The translations under genes were made by a program, and so were the position numbers. 64,000 bases of DNA from Akkermansia muciniphila. GTDB taxonomy: Bacteria; Verrucomicrobiota; Verrucomicrobiia; Verrucomicrobiales; DEV007. Every line of letters begins with the position of its first letter. The stretch's first letter is position 1. Below the pieces are notes generated by a model, which saw only the letters and a program-made list of their open reading frames with translations, did not search any database and was not told the origin of the DNA. The stretch covers positions 1-64,000 of the forward strand of contig CAMCXS010000003.1 of assembly GCA_945883495.1 (NCBI GenBank). Reading direction: 5' to 3'. Positions 10,660 to 19,080 of the stretch are shown piece after piece.

Positions 10660-12453
10660 ATGGCCCGATCCAGCAGCGCGAATTTTGACAATGCCCCCAA
10701 GGCCAAGCTCTCGAAGGAGTTGCTTCAGCGAAATCTTTGGATTTTCGGCTACCTGAGCCGCTACAAGATCATGTTCGTGCCGGCGATGATCGCGGTCTTG
10801 GCGACGAGCGCGATGTCGATGGCCTTTCCGGTGTTGATGGGGCAGCTCATCGGGGAATCGATGAGCGATGACGCAGTGCTGGAGCGCGCCAATCAGATCG
10901 CCATGACGCTGCTGGGGATTCTCTCGGTGCAGTCGTGCATCACCTTCGTCCGCATGCAATTGCTGGGCCGGGCAGGGGACCGGGCGGTGGCGGAGATCCG
11001 TCGTGATGCCTATGACCACTTGATCCGGTTACCGATGAATTTCTTCAGTGAGCGGCGGGTGGGAGAAGTTTCGTCGCGACTGGCTTCAGATTTGTCGATG
11101 ATCCGGGACACTCTGTGCTCGACGACCCCGCAGTTTTTGCGGCAGTGCGTTCTGCTCACGGTTGGCTTGGTGTACTTGTTCATCCTGTCGGCGAAACTGG
11201 CGTTGGTGCTGTTGGCCTGTTTGCCGGCTGTGCTCCTGTTCATCGCGGCGTTTGGATTTCGCATTCGAGGGACATCGCGGGAGGCGCAGGATCTATTGGC
11301 GGCGAGCAACGTGATCGTGGATGAGACCCTGCACGGGATTGCCGGAGTGAAGGCGTTCTCCAACGAGACCTACGAGACGGAGCGCTACCGGAGCGCGATT
11401 CAGCGGTATCTCGACGTGGCGTTCAAGCTGGTGAATGGCCGGGCGGTGTTGGTGGCGTTCATTATCTTCGCGTTGATGGGGGCGATCACCTTGGTGGTCT
11501 GGTTTGGGGCGCGGCTCTTGGTCTCTGGGGAAATCAGCCGGCCGGATTTCACGCAGTTTGCCTTCGTTTCGGCGTTTGTGGCGGGGGCATTCGGAGCGTT
11601 GCCGGAACTGGTGACGGAGATTCAAAAAGCGGTGGGTGCGACGGACCGGCTCCGGGAAATTCTCGACGAGGTGCCGGAGGGCGATGATTCCACTGAGGCC
11701 GCGCCATCCGCTCCAGCGGCGGGCAACGTGGAGTTTCAAGACGTGCTCTTCGCCTATCCGTCGCGACCGGATGTCCGGGTGCTCGACGGGGTGAATTTCC
11801 AGATCGCTTCCGGGCAACGGGTGGCGCTGGTGGGCCCGAGCGGCGCGGGGAAATCTACGGTAATTTCGCTCCTGCTGCGGTTTTTCGATCCAGTTTCCGG
11901 GGAGATCCGGATCGATGGCAAGGATACGCGCAAAGTGCCGTTGTCCTGGTTGCGCCGGCAGATGGCATTGGTGCCGCAGGAGGTGCTGCTGTTTGGCGGG
12001 ACAATCCGGGAGAATATCCTGTATGGCCGGCCGGACGCGACGGATCAGGAGGTGCGGGACGCCGCGCGGCGGGCGAACGCGGCACAATTTATTGAGGGTT
12101 TTCCTGAGGCCTATGAAACGGTGGTCGGCGAGCGGGGGATTAAACTCTCTGGCGGTCAACGGCAACGGATTGCCATCGCCCGAGCGATTTTGGCCAACCC
12201 GGCCGTGCTTCTTCTTGACGAAGCGACAAGTTCTTTGGATTCGGAGAGTGAACGACTCGTCCAAGAGGCACTCGATGACCTCATGCGGGACCGGACCTCC
12301 TTAATCATTGCTCATCGCCTTTCCACCGTGCGGGACGCGGACCTGATCCTTGTGTTGAACGAGGGCCGCATCGTGCAAATGGGGAAACATGAGGCGTTGA
12401 TCGAGGAGAAGGATGGGCTTTACCGCATGTTGGCTCAGCTGCAACTGACCTAA
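10660..12453 (+). CDS. ABC transporter, fused permease and ATPase (MsbA/LmrA-like exporter)
   Basis: A 597-aa half-transporter. The N-terminal membrane domain has about six helices and is followed by the ATPase with Walker A GPSGAGKST, the Q-loop in LVPQEVLLFGG, the signature LSGGQRQR, Walker B VLLLDEAT and the switch His in IAHRLSTVRDADLI. Such proteins work as homodimers exporting lipids, drugs or peptides; the closest functional guess is a lipid A or multidrug exporter. The frame extends upstream to 10588, but I took the ATG at 10660 (MARSSSANFD) because the extra 24 residues are Pro/Arg-rich and unlike the family. It is divergent from the cco operon and followed after 13 bp by the MetE-like gene, with which it may be cotranscribed. 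Confidence 0.92.
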   Translation: MARSSSANFDNAPKAKLSKELLQRNLWIFGYLSRYKIMFVPAMIAVLATSAMSMAFPVLMGQLIGESMSDDAVLERANQIAMTLLGILSVQSCITFVRMQLLGRAGDRAVAEIRRDAYDHLIRLPMNFFSERRVGEVSSRLASDLSMIRDTLCSTTPQFLRQCVLLTVGLVYLFILSAKLALVLLACLPAVLLFIAAFGFRIRGTSREAQDLLAASNVIVDETLHGIAGVKAFSNETYETERYRSAIQRYLDVAFKLVNGRAVLVAFIIFALMGAITLVVWFGARLLVSGEISRPDFTQFAFVSAFVAGAFGALPELVTEIQKAVGATDRLREILDEVPEGDDSTEAAPSAPAAGNVEFQDVLFAYPSRPDVRVLDGVNFQIASGQRVALVGPSGAGKSTVISLLLRFFDPVSGEIRIDGKDTRKVPLSWLRRQMALVPQEVLLFGGTIRENILYGRPDATDQEVRDAARRANAAQFIEGFPEAYETVVGERGIKLSGGQRQRIAIARAILANPAVLLLDEATSSLDSESERLVQEALDDLMRDRTSLIIAHRLSTVRDADLILVLNEGRIVQMGKHEALIEEKDGLYRMLAQLQLT

Positions 12454-12466
12454 CGCAAACCTCTCC

Positions 12467-13477
12467 ATGTCCTCTCGTCCCCGTATCCTCACCACGACCG
12501 TCGGGTCGTATCCGATTCCGACCTGGTTGCATGCTTTGCCCAGCGAGCAGGCGGTGATCGATGCCACCCGGGTGGTGTTCGACATTCAGCGGCAAGCTGG
12601 AATCGATCTCCCGACGGATGGGGAGCTTTACCGGTTCGACATCAATCACCCGGACACGAACGGGATGATCGACTACTTCGTTTCGCGATTGGGCGGGGTG
12701 AGCCGGCAGATCGGGCGTTCGCGATCCGCGGCGTTCCGGAACAAGCAAGAGATGCTTTGGCGGGGCAAACCGGCGGGGGCGGTGGTGGACGAGCTTTCTG
12801 AGGGCGGGCTGAACTTGTTTGAGGACTGCACGCGGGCAGCGAGGGTGGCTGGGGGCGTTTTCAAGTTCACCGTAACAAGTCCCTACATGCTGGCGCGGAC
12901 GCTGTTGGATGATCACTACGGAAACTTTGAGGCGCTGACGCTGGCGATCGCCGATTTGCTGGCGCTGCAAGTGCGGGGGTTGCCGTGTCACTGTTTGCAG
13001 ATCGACGAAGCGAACATCCCGGGGAACCCTGATGATGCGCCGTTGGCGGCCGAAGCGATTAACCGGGTGCTGGCCGGGTTCTCCGGCGCCGGCGCGGTGC
13101 ATTTTTGCTTCGGGAACTACGGTGGGCAAACGGTGCAGCGGGGAACTTGGAAGACGCTGATCAGCTTCTTGAACTCCGTGAAAGCGGATCACCTGGTGTT
13201 GGAGGTGGCGCACCGGCCAGTGTCTGACCTCGATGCGTTGGCGGAAATTGATCCGGCGATCGGGATCGGACTGGGCGTCATCGACATCAAGCGCAATCAC
13301 ATCGAGACGCGCGACGAGATTGCGCGGTCAATCGAGGTGGCGGAGGCGAAGCTGGGCGAGGGGCGGGTGCGCTACATCCACCCGGACTGCGGATTTTGGA
13401 TGCTGCAACGTTCCGTGGCGGACCGGAAGATTCAGGCGTTGGCGGCGGGACGGGATCTTTACTTGGGCCGGCCGTGA
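12467..13477 (+). CDS. MetE C-terminal-domain-like methyltransferase
   Basis: A 336-aa protein resembling only the catalytic C-terminal half of cobalamin-independent methionine synthase (MetE), a TIM barrel that uses a zinc-activated thiol acceptor. It opens with TTTVGSYPIP, typical of this family, and has TDGELYRFDINHP, the core QIDEANIPGNP and two metal-ligand candidates, HFCFGN and HPDCGF. Short MetE-like proteins of this kind are common and their methyl donor is often unknown. The adjoining downstream gene starts inside its stop codon (GTGA), implying coexpression with an enolase-superfamily enzyme. It could be a methionine synthase core or a methyltransferase for another thiol; I favour the general call. 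Confidence 0.82.
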   Translation: MSSRPRILTTTVGSYPIPTWLHALPSEQAVIDATRVVFDIQRQAGIDLPTDGELYRFDINHPDTNGMIDYFVSRLGGVSRQIGRSRSAAFRNKQEMLWRGKPAGAVVDELSEGGLNLFEDCTRAARVAGGVFKFTVTSPYMLARTLLDDHYGNFEALTLAIADLLALQVRGLPCHCLQIDEANIPGNPDDAPLAAEAINRVLAGFSGAGAVHFCFGNYGGQTVQRGTWKTLISFLNSVKADHLVLEVAHRPVSDLDALAEIDPAIGIGLGVIDIKRNHIETRDEIARSIEVAEAKLGEGRVRYIHPDCGFWMLQRSVADRKIQALAAGRDLYLGRP

Positions 13478-14913
13478 TTGTTCTCGAAGACGTCAGTTTC
13501 AGTCACCGGGAGACGCGGACGCGGTTTCCGTTTCGCTACGGCATCGCGAGCATGACCGAGCTTCCGCACGTGTTTGTGCGGGTGCGGTTGCGAGTGGGAG
13601 AGGAGTCGGGAGAAGGGCTGGCGTCGGAAGGCTTGGCGCCGAAATGGTTTACGAAGAATCCGGCGACGACCTTCGCGGAGGATCTTCCGGATTTGGTGCG
13701 GGTGCTGCGTGCGGCGGCGGATCATGGGCTGGCGATCGCGCCGCGGGCGGACTTGTTCACTTGGTGGCGGGAGCTTTACGACGTGCAAACCGCTTGGGCA
13801 CGAGCGGAGAGTTTGCCGTTGTTGCTGGCGCACCTGGGCACGAGTTTGATCGAGCGCGCGGCGTTGGACGCGTTTTGCCGGATTCGAGGAATGAGCTTCG
13901 CAGAGGCGTTGCGGCGTGATGTGCTTGGATTCCGGGTGAGTGCGATCCATCCGGAAGTGGCGGATTCGGCGGCTGATGAATTTCTTGGCAGGGGGCCGAC
14001 GCCGCAATTGATGGTTCGGCACACGGTGGGCTTGGGGGATCCGTTGACGGCGGCCGATCTGGAGAAGGAGGAACCGCTGGACGATGGATTGCCGTTGGCG
14101 CTGGAGGAAGTGATCCCTCGCTACGGGCTAACGCGGTTTAAGATCAAGCTTTCGGGGAAGCTGGACCAGGATTTGGAACGGCTCGGGGTGCTCGCGCGGA
14201 TTTTGCCGCGGCTGGCGCCGGATTACCGGGCGACGTTGGATGGGAACGAACAATTCGGCGACGTGGCGTCGTTTCGCGCCTCGTGGGAGGCGTTGCGCGC
14301 GGAGCCGGGATTGCGGGAATTGTTGGGCCCGGACCGGCTTGTGTTGGTGGAACAGCCGCTGCACCGGGATCGGGCGATGAGCGACGACGTTGGGGGGGCA
14401 TTGCGTGACTGGCCGGAGCGGCCGCCGTTGATCATTGATGAATCGGACTCGGAGGTGGGAACGGTGTCGAGGGCCCTTAAGCTGGGCTACGCCGGATCGA
14501 GTCACAAGAACTGCAAAGGCGTTTTCAAAGGCTTGGCGAATGCGCTTTTGCTCCATCAGCGCCGGGCTGAAGGGGCGGTGGCGGTGCAGACCGGCGAGGA
14601 CTTGGCGAACATCGGCCCCCTCGCGCTTTTGCAAGATTGCGCGGTCATGGCCGTCTTGCGCGTGGCGGACGTGGAACGGAACGGGCATCACTATTTTAAG
14701 GGGCTCTCGCCTTTCCCTCGGGAACTTGGTGAAGCGGTGCTCGCCGCGTGTCCGGATTTGTATGAGCGCTTGCCGGACGGGACGGCCACGCTGCGCATCC
14801 GGTCCAGCCGATTGGATCTCGGTTCCGTTCTCCGCGCGCCATTTGGCCAGCCGTTGGCGCCCCGGGAACTGTTGTCCTTGGCGGGTGTCACGGACGGATT
14901 GCCCGCTGTTTGA
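13474..14913 (+). CDS. Enolase-superfamily enzyme (mandelate racemase / muconate lactonising-like)
   Basis: A 479-aa protein with the residues of the muconate lactonising subgroup: KIK at the end of the second barrel strand (RFKIKLSG), then the three metal ligands in TLDGNE, LVEQPL and IIDESDSE, and a downstream Lys in SSHKNCKG. These enzymes abstract the alpha proton of a carboxylate substrate, giving epimerisation, dehydration or cycloisomerisation. The frame is open from 13396, but I chose the GTG at 13474 because it overlaps the previous stop as GTGA and the homologous part starts there (VLEDVSF). It is longer than the usual 350-400 aa. Neighbours are a MetE-like protein and a GHL10 glycosidase-like protein, so sugar acid or dipeptide metabolism is possible, but the substrate is unknown. 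Confidence 0.85.
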   Translation: MIVLEDVSFSHRETRTRFPFRYGIASMTELPHVFVRVRLRVGEESGEGLASEGLAPKWFTKNPATTFAEDLPDLVRVLRAAADHGLAIAPRADLFTWWRELYDVQTAWARAESLPLLLAHLGTSLIERAALDAFCRIRGMSFAEALRRDVLGFRVSAIHPEVADSAADEFLGRGPTPQLMVRHTVGLGDPLTAADLEKEEPLDDGLPLALEEVIPRYGLTRFKIKLSGKLDQDLERLGVLARILPRLAPDYRATLDGNEQFGDVASFRASWEALRAEPGLRELLGPDRLVLVEQPLHRDRAMSDDVGGALRDWPERPPLIIDESDSEVGTVSRALKLGYAGSSHKNCKGVFKGLANALLLHQRRAEGAVAVQTGEDLANIGPLALLQDCAVMAVLRVADVERNGHHYFKGLSPFPRELGEAVLAACPDLYERLPDGTATLRIRSSRLDLGSVLRAPFGQPLAPRELLSLAGVTDGLPAV

Positions 14914-14930
14914 ACCTCGCCCTTTTTCGT

Positions 14931-16433
14931 ATGCGACCCATCTTGATCCTGCTTTGTGCCTTCGCTAGCTCCGCGCTTGCGCAGTATCGCCCCGTGAAAT
15001 TGGACCCGCCGACACCGGCGCGAGAGTTTCGCGCGGCTTGGGTGGCCACGGTTTGGAACGTGGATTGGCCGTCGCAACCGGGGTTGTCTCCGGAGAAGCA
15101 GCGGCAGGAGATGATTCGCATCTTGGACGTGGCGGCGCAGACGCGGCTGAATGCGATCATTTTTCAGGTCCGGCCGGAAGCGGACGCCGTGTATTCGTCC
15201 AAACTGGAGCCCTGGTCCTATTGGTTGACCGGGAAGCAAGGGCAGGCGCCGTCGGACGGCTATGATCCGTTGGCTTTCGCGGTGAGGGAAGCTCATGCGC
15301 GGGGAATCGAGCTGCACGCGTGGTTCAACCCGTTCCGGGCGCGCTCGACCTCTCAAGTGAAACCGGCGGCTTCCCACGTCACTCGCAAGCAAACGTCCTG
15401 GTTGATGAACGCGGGGAGTCAGGTTTGGCTCAATCCGGCGTTGCCGCCGGTGCGGGAACGGGCCATCGCGGTGATTTCGGACGTGGCCAAGCGCTACGAC
15501 ATCGATGGAGTCCACATCGACGACTATTTCTATCCGTATCCGAAGGACGGCAAAGCGTTGTTCGACGATTCCAGCACCTACGCGGCCTATCGGGCGAAGG
15601 GCGGGAAGCTGGCGGTGGAGGATTGGCGGCGGGCGCAGGTCGATGGATTTGTGAAGGAGCTCAACGGCGTGGTGCACCGGGTCCGGCCGACGCTGAGATT
15701 CGGGGTGAGTCCGTTTGGTATTTGGAGGCCGGGAGTGCCGCCCTCGATCAAGGCGGGGATCGACAGTTATCGGGAACTGGCGGCGGATTCGCGGCTGTGG
15801 CTTCAAGAAGGGTGGGTGGACTACCTCTCCCCGCAGCTTTACTGGCGGATTGATCAAGAAGAACAGAGTTACGAGACCTTGGTGCGGTGGTGGAGCGAGC
15901 AGAACCGGGCCGGGCGGCATGTCTGGCCGGGGATTGCGTCGAGCCGGATTCGGGCGGAGGGGAGTGACCGGGCGCGTCGCTCATTGGAGACGATCAATCA
16001 GATTGCTTTGACGCGTCGGTATTCGGTGACGGGTGGAGGATCTGGGCATTCGCACTGGAGCATGAAATCGCTGCTGGAAGACCGGGATGGTGTTCGCGGG
16101 AAATTGACGGCGGGGCCGTATGCGGAGATCGCGATTTCTCCGGAGACACCCTGGCTGGGCGGACGAGGGGCTGTGGCGGTGCCGGTGGCGGGCGCGTCGG
16201 TGGTTGGGGACACGGTCCGGGTGGAGTGGCAGGGACCGGATAAGGAAGGGACGCCGGTGCGCTGGTGGGTGGTGCAGACGCGAGGAAAAACGGGGGGATG
16301 GACTACCGCGAAAGTGCTCCCGCGAGAGACCTTGGCGACCGTGGTGAAAGGGGTTCCAGAAGCGGTGGCGGTTAGAGCGGTGGACGGTGCTGGGCGGATC
16401 TCTGGGGCGGCCTGTTTGGGGAGAGGCAGGTAA
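14931..16433 (+). CDS. Secreted GHL10-family glycoside hydrolase-like protein (DUF187), copy 1
   Basis: A 500-aa protein with a signal peptide (MRPILILLCAFASSALA, then QYRP) and the GHL10 TIM-barrel domain: FRAAWVATVWNVDWP near the start, FQVRPEADAVY, ELHAWFNPFRA, GVHIDDYFYPYP with an acidic pair, and LSPQLYWRI. This family is related to glycosidases and is often found in outer membrane or periplasmic proteins acting on peptidoglycan or polysaccharide; the activity is inferred. A C-terminal beta-sandwich follows from about residue 410. An upstream TTG at 14910 overlaps the enolase stop (TTGA), but the ATG at 14931 puts the signal peptide at the N-terminus. A paralogue lies at 58575-60071. Confidence 0.9.
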   Translation: MRPILILLCAFASSALAQYRPVKLDPPTPAREFRAAWVATVWNVDWPSQPGLSPEKQRQEMIRILDVAAQTRLNAIIFQVRPEADAVYSSKLEPWSYWLTGKQGQAPSDGYDPLAFAVREAHARGIELHAWFNPFRARSTSQVKPAASHVTRKQTSWLMNAGSQVWLNPALPPVRERAIAVISDVAKRYDIDGVHIDDYFYPYPKDGKALFDDSSTYAAYRAKGGKLAVEDWRRAQVDGFVKELNGVVHRVRPTLRFGVSPFGIWRPGVPPSIKAGIDSYRELAADSRLWLQEGWVDYLSPQLYWRIDQEEQSYETLVRWWSEQNRAGRHVWPGIASSRIRAEGSDRARRSLETINQIALTRRYSVTGGGSGHSHWSMKSLLEDRDGVRGKLTAGPYAEIAISPETPWLGGRGAVAVPVAGASVVGDTVRVEWQGPDKEGTPVRWWVVQTRGKTGGWTTAKVLPRETLATVVKGVPEAVAVRAVDGAGRISGAACLGRGR

Positions 16434-16594
16434 GGGGACGAAGAGCGGCTCTGACTCTTTCACCAATCCCGAGGTTGTGTTTTGCCAGGTCTGGGGCACA
16501 GTGACGCCGAACCATGGCGCTGACCGCGCAACCCGTAAGGAAACAAAACGACAAGGGTTGGCCCGGAAGGTGCTGAACACCTGAAATTGAAGTT

Positions 16595-17599
16595 ATGAGC
16601 GAAAACGACACGCTGCCTCCCCCCGCGTTCGTTCCGCTTACCCCCACGGAATTGGATGCAAAGCTCGGCCCTCAGATTGAGGTGATTGAGCTGATCGGAC
16701 ATGGCGGGATGGGCGCGGTATACAAAGCGCGTCAAATCCGGTTGAATCGTTTGGTCGCCCTGAAAGTGCTGCCGCCCCTAGAAAAGCGGGATGGGTGGGA
16801 CTTTCATGAGCGGTTTCAAATGGAGGCGAAGGCCATGGCCAAGCTGGACCATCCTGGGATCGTGACGATTCACGATTTCGGCGAGACGGAAGACAACATG
16901 CTCTACTTCATCATGGAGTATGTGGACGGAGAGGATCTGCATCGGCTCATTCAAGACGGGCAGCTGTCCGTTGAGCACGTGCTGAGTTGGATTCCGCAGT
17001 TGGCCGACGCCTTGGAATACGCACACCAGAAGGGCATGGTGCATCGGGACGTCAAGCCTGCGAACCTCATGATTACCTACGAAGGACACGTGAAAATCAC
17101 GGACTTCGGGCTCGTCAAGATGAGGCCGGGCCGCGGCCGCGCCGGATTGACCGAGGCGAGCCTCTCGGTGGGTACGCCTTGTTACTTGGCGCCTGAAGCT
17201 TTCGAATCCGGCGCTGACGTCGATAACCGGGCGGACGTTTACAGCCTGGGCGTCGTCCTATACGAGATGCTGACTGGGATGGTGCCGCGTGGCGCTTGGT
17301 TGCCACCTTCGCAGTGCCGGATCGGGATCGATCCCCGGTTTGATCTGATTGTTTACCGGGCGTTGCAAACCAATCGGGATGCACGCTACCAGCGGATTGC
17401 CGAGCTAGGGGCCGAGGTGTTGGCGATCGCGACCGAGCCATATCCACGTCCGCGCCGGAAGCCCGCCTCAATGGCGAAGACCGAGCCAGTGATGGTGGGG
17501 CCATCGGTGGTGGCGGTGACCGCCGTGGCAACACCATCGCCGGTGCCAGTGGCCGGGGCTGGTCTGTATGCAGCGCCGACAGAGCTGCTGAAGCCCTGA
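16595..17599 (+). CDS. Hanks-type serine/threonine protein kinase
   Basis: A 334-aa soluble kinase. The glycine loop GHGGMGAVYKA (35-45), the ATP-binding Lys57 in ALKVL, the catalytic loop HRDVKPANLM, the DFG motif in ITDFGLVK and a GTPCYLAPE activation segment are all present, so it should be active. The C-terminal 60 residues are Pro/Val/Ala-rich with no membrane helix or sensor domain, which is unusual for this class. It is preceded by a 161-bp gap with a small AGGTG/CACCT hairpin just upstream of the ATG. The following DUF1501 gene is 144 bp away and is probably separate. Confidence 0.95.
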   Translation: MSENDTLPPPAFVPLTPTELDAKLGPQIEVIELIGHGGMGAVYKARQIRLNRLVALKVLPPLEKRDGWDFHERFQMEAKAMAKLDHPGIVTIHDFGETEDNMLYFIMEYVDGEDLHRLIQDGQLSVEHVLSWIPQLADALEYAHQKGMVHRDVKPANLMITYEGHVKITDFGLVKMRPGRGRAGLTEASLSVGTPCYLAPEAFESGADVDNRADVYSLGVVLYEMLTGMVPRGAWLPPSQCRIGIDPRFDLIVYRALQTNRDARYQRIAELGAEVLAIATEPYPRPRRKPASMAKTEPVMVGPSVVAVTAVATPSPVPVAGAGLYAAPTELLKP

Positions 17600-17743
17600 T
17601 CGCGCAAAGAATTCCGGCTTTCAGGGAGTATCGGACAACATTTTATCAGATTTCATGAAATAATCCGAGGGTGCGCAGGGTGTTTGGAATGGGTGGAGGT
17701 TGATCCGCCCTGCCTCAGACACCCACTCACGATTTCACAACCG

Positions 17744-19069
17744 ATGAACAATTCAAAGTCCTCATGCCGCAGTTTCATGGCTCGGCGCCAATTTATGTAT
17801 GTTGGCTTTGCCGGGGGCCTCGGACTCAGTCTGCCTGAGCTCCTCAAGACGGAAGCCAAGGCGGCCGCGAAGTTCTACCCGACCCGCGAGGGCGTGGCAA
17901 AGTCGCTCATTCACATCTACCTGCCCGGTGGAATGGCTCATCAGGAGTCTTTCGATCCCAAGCCATTCGCCCCAGCTGAGTATCGTGGGCCGTTCAAGGC
18001 GATCGACACCAAGTTGCCTGGCGTCCAATTTAGCGAGAACATGAAGGAAATGGCTGGGATCGCGGACAAGATCACCGTGATCCGGTCGATGACCCACCGG
18101 GAAGCCGCCCACGAGCGGGGCACCCACAACATGTTCACCGGCTACACGCCGAGCCCTGCGATCCAGTATCCGTGTTTTGGATCGGTGGTGGCCCATGAAT
18201 TGGGCTCACAGAACAATCTGCCACCGTACGTGTGTGTGCCGTCCCAGCCCAATGAATTCGCGGGCACGGGCTATTTGAGTTCTGCCTATGGCCCATTCAG
18301 CCTGGGCGCGGATCCGGCTGCGGCTGGTTTCACCGTGAAGGATCTCTCTTTGCCAAATGGTGTGGATGACGCGCGCTTCACACGCCGCCGGAACTTGTTG
18401 GAAGCGGTCGATAGCCACTTCCGGTCCATGGAAAAGGCGGACTCAATTGACGCGATGGACAGCTTCTACCACAGCGCCTACGGGTTGATCAGCTCGCAAA
18501 AGGCTCGTGAGGCGTTCAATATTGACAAGGAGGACGCAAAGCTTCGGGACCGTTACGGCCGCAACCAGGCTGGACAGCGGATGATCATGGCGCGCCGATT
18601 GGTGGAATCCGGGGTTCGGTTGGTCACTTTGACCTATGGGGGCTGGGACCATCACAACAACATCCAAAGCCAATTCAAGAATCAAGGCGCTGAGCTCGAC
18701 AAGGCTCTTGCCACTCTGATCCGTGACCTGGATGAGCGAGGCATGCTTGATAGCACCTTGGTGATGGTTTCCTCCGAGTTTGGGCGCACGCCGAAGATCA
18801 ACAACACCGACGGTCGCGACCACTGGCCACGGGTCTTCAGCACGGTCCTCGCCGGTGGCGGCGTGAAGCGTGGGTTTGTCTACGGTTCATCCGACTCGCT
18901 CGCGGCGGAACCCGATTCCGATCCGATGAGCGTGCAGGACTTCGCCACTACGATTTACAACCAACTTGGGATCACTGCGGACAAGGAACTGATCGCTCCT
19001 GGACCGCGCCCGATGGAGATCGTGGCGGATGGCAAGGTGATTAATGAGATCCTCGCCAAGGTTGCTTAA
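17744..19069 (+). CDS. DUF1501 family secreted protein, copy 1
   Basis: A 441-aa member of the DUF1501 family, abundant in Planctomycetota and Verrucomicrobiota and related in fold to sulfatases/alkaline phosphatases. A twin-arginine-like leader (ARRQFMYVGFAGGLGLS) suggests Tat export. Conserved segments include IHIYLPGGMAHQESFDPKP, the HREAAHERGTHNMFTGY block, VTLTYGGWDHHNN and VSSEFGRTPKIN. The function is not established. The frame opens at 17684, but the ATG at 17744 gives the normal short n-region. It is followed after 11 bp by the PPC-domain gene, an association seen repeatedly in these phyla. The usual PSD1 cytochrome partner is not adjacent; one lies at 46033. Confidence 0.93.
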   Translation: MNNSKSSCRSFMARRQFMYVGFAGGLGLSLPELLKTEAKAAAKFYPTREGVAKSLIHIYLPGGMAHQESFDPKPFAPAEYRGPFKAIDTKLPGVQFSENMKEMAGIADKITVIRSMTHREAAHERGTHNMFTGYTPSPAIQYPCFGSVVAHELGSQNNLPPYVCVPSQPNEFAGTGYLSSAYGPFSLGADPAAAGFTVKDLSLPNGVDDARFTRRRNLLEAVDSHFRSMEKADSIDAMDSFYHSAYGLISSQKAREAFNIDKEDAKLRDRYGRNQAGQRMIMARRLVESGVRLVTLTYGGWDHHNNIQSQFKNQGAELDKALATLIRDLDERGMLDSTLVMVSSEFGRTPKINNTDGRDHWPRVFSTVLAGGGVKRGFVYGSSDSLAAEPDSDPMSVQDFATTIYNQLGITADKELIAPGPRPMEIVADGKVINEILAKVA

Positions 19070-19080
19070 TCGACTGACTC

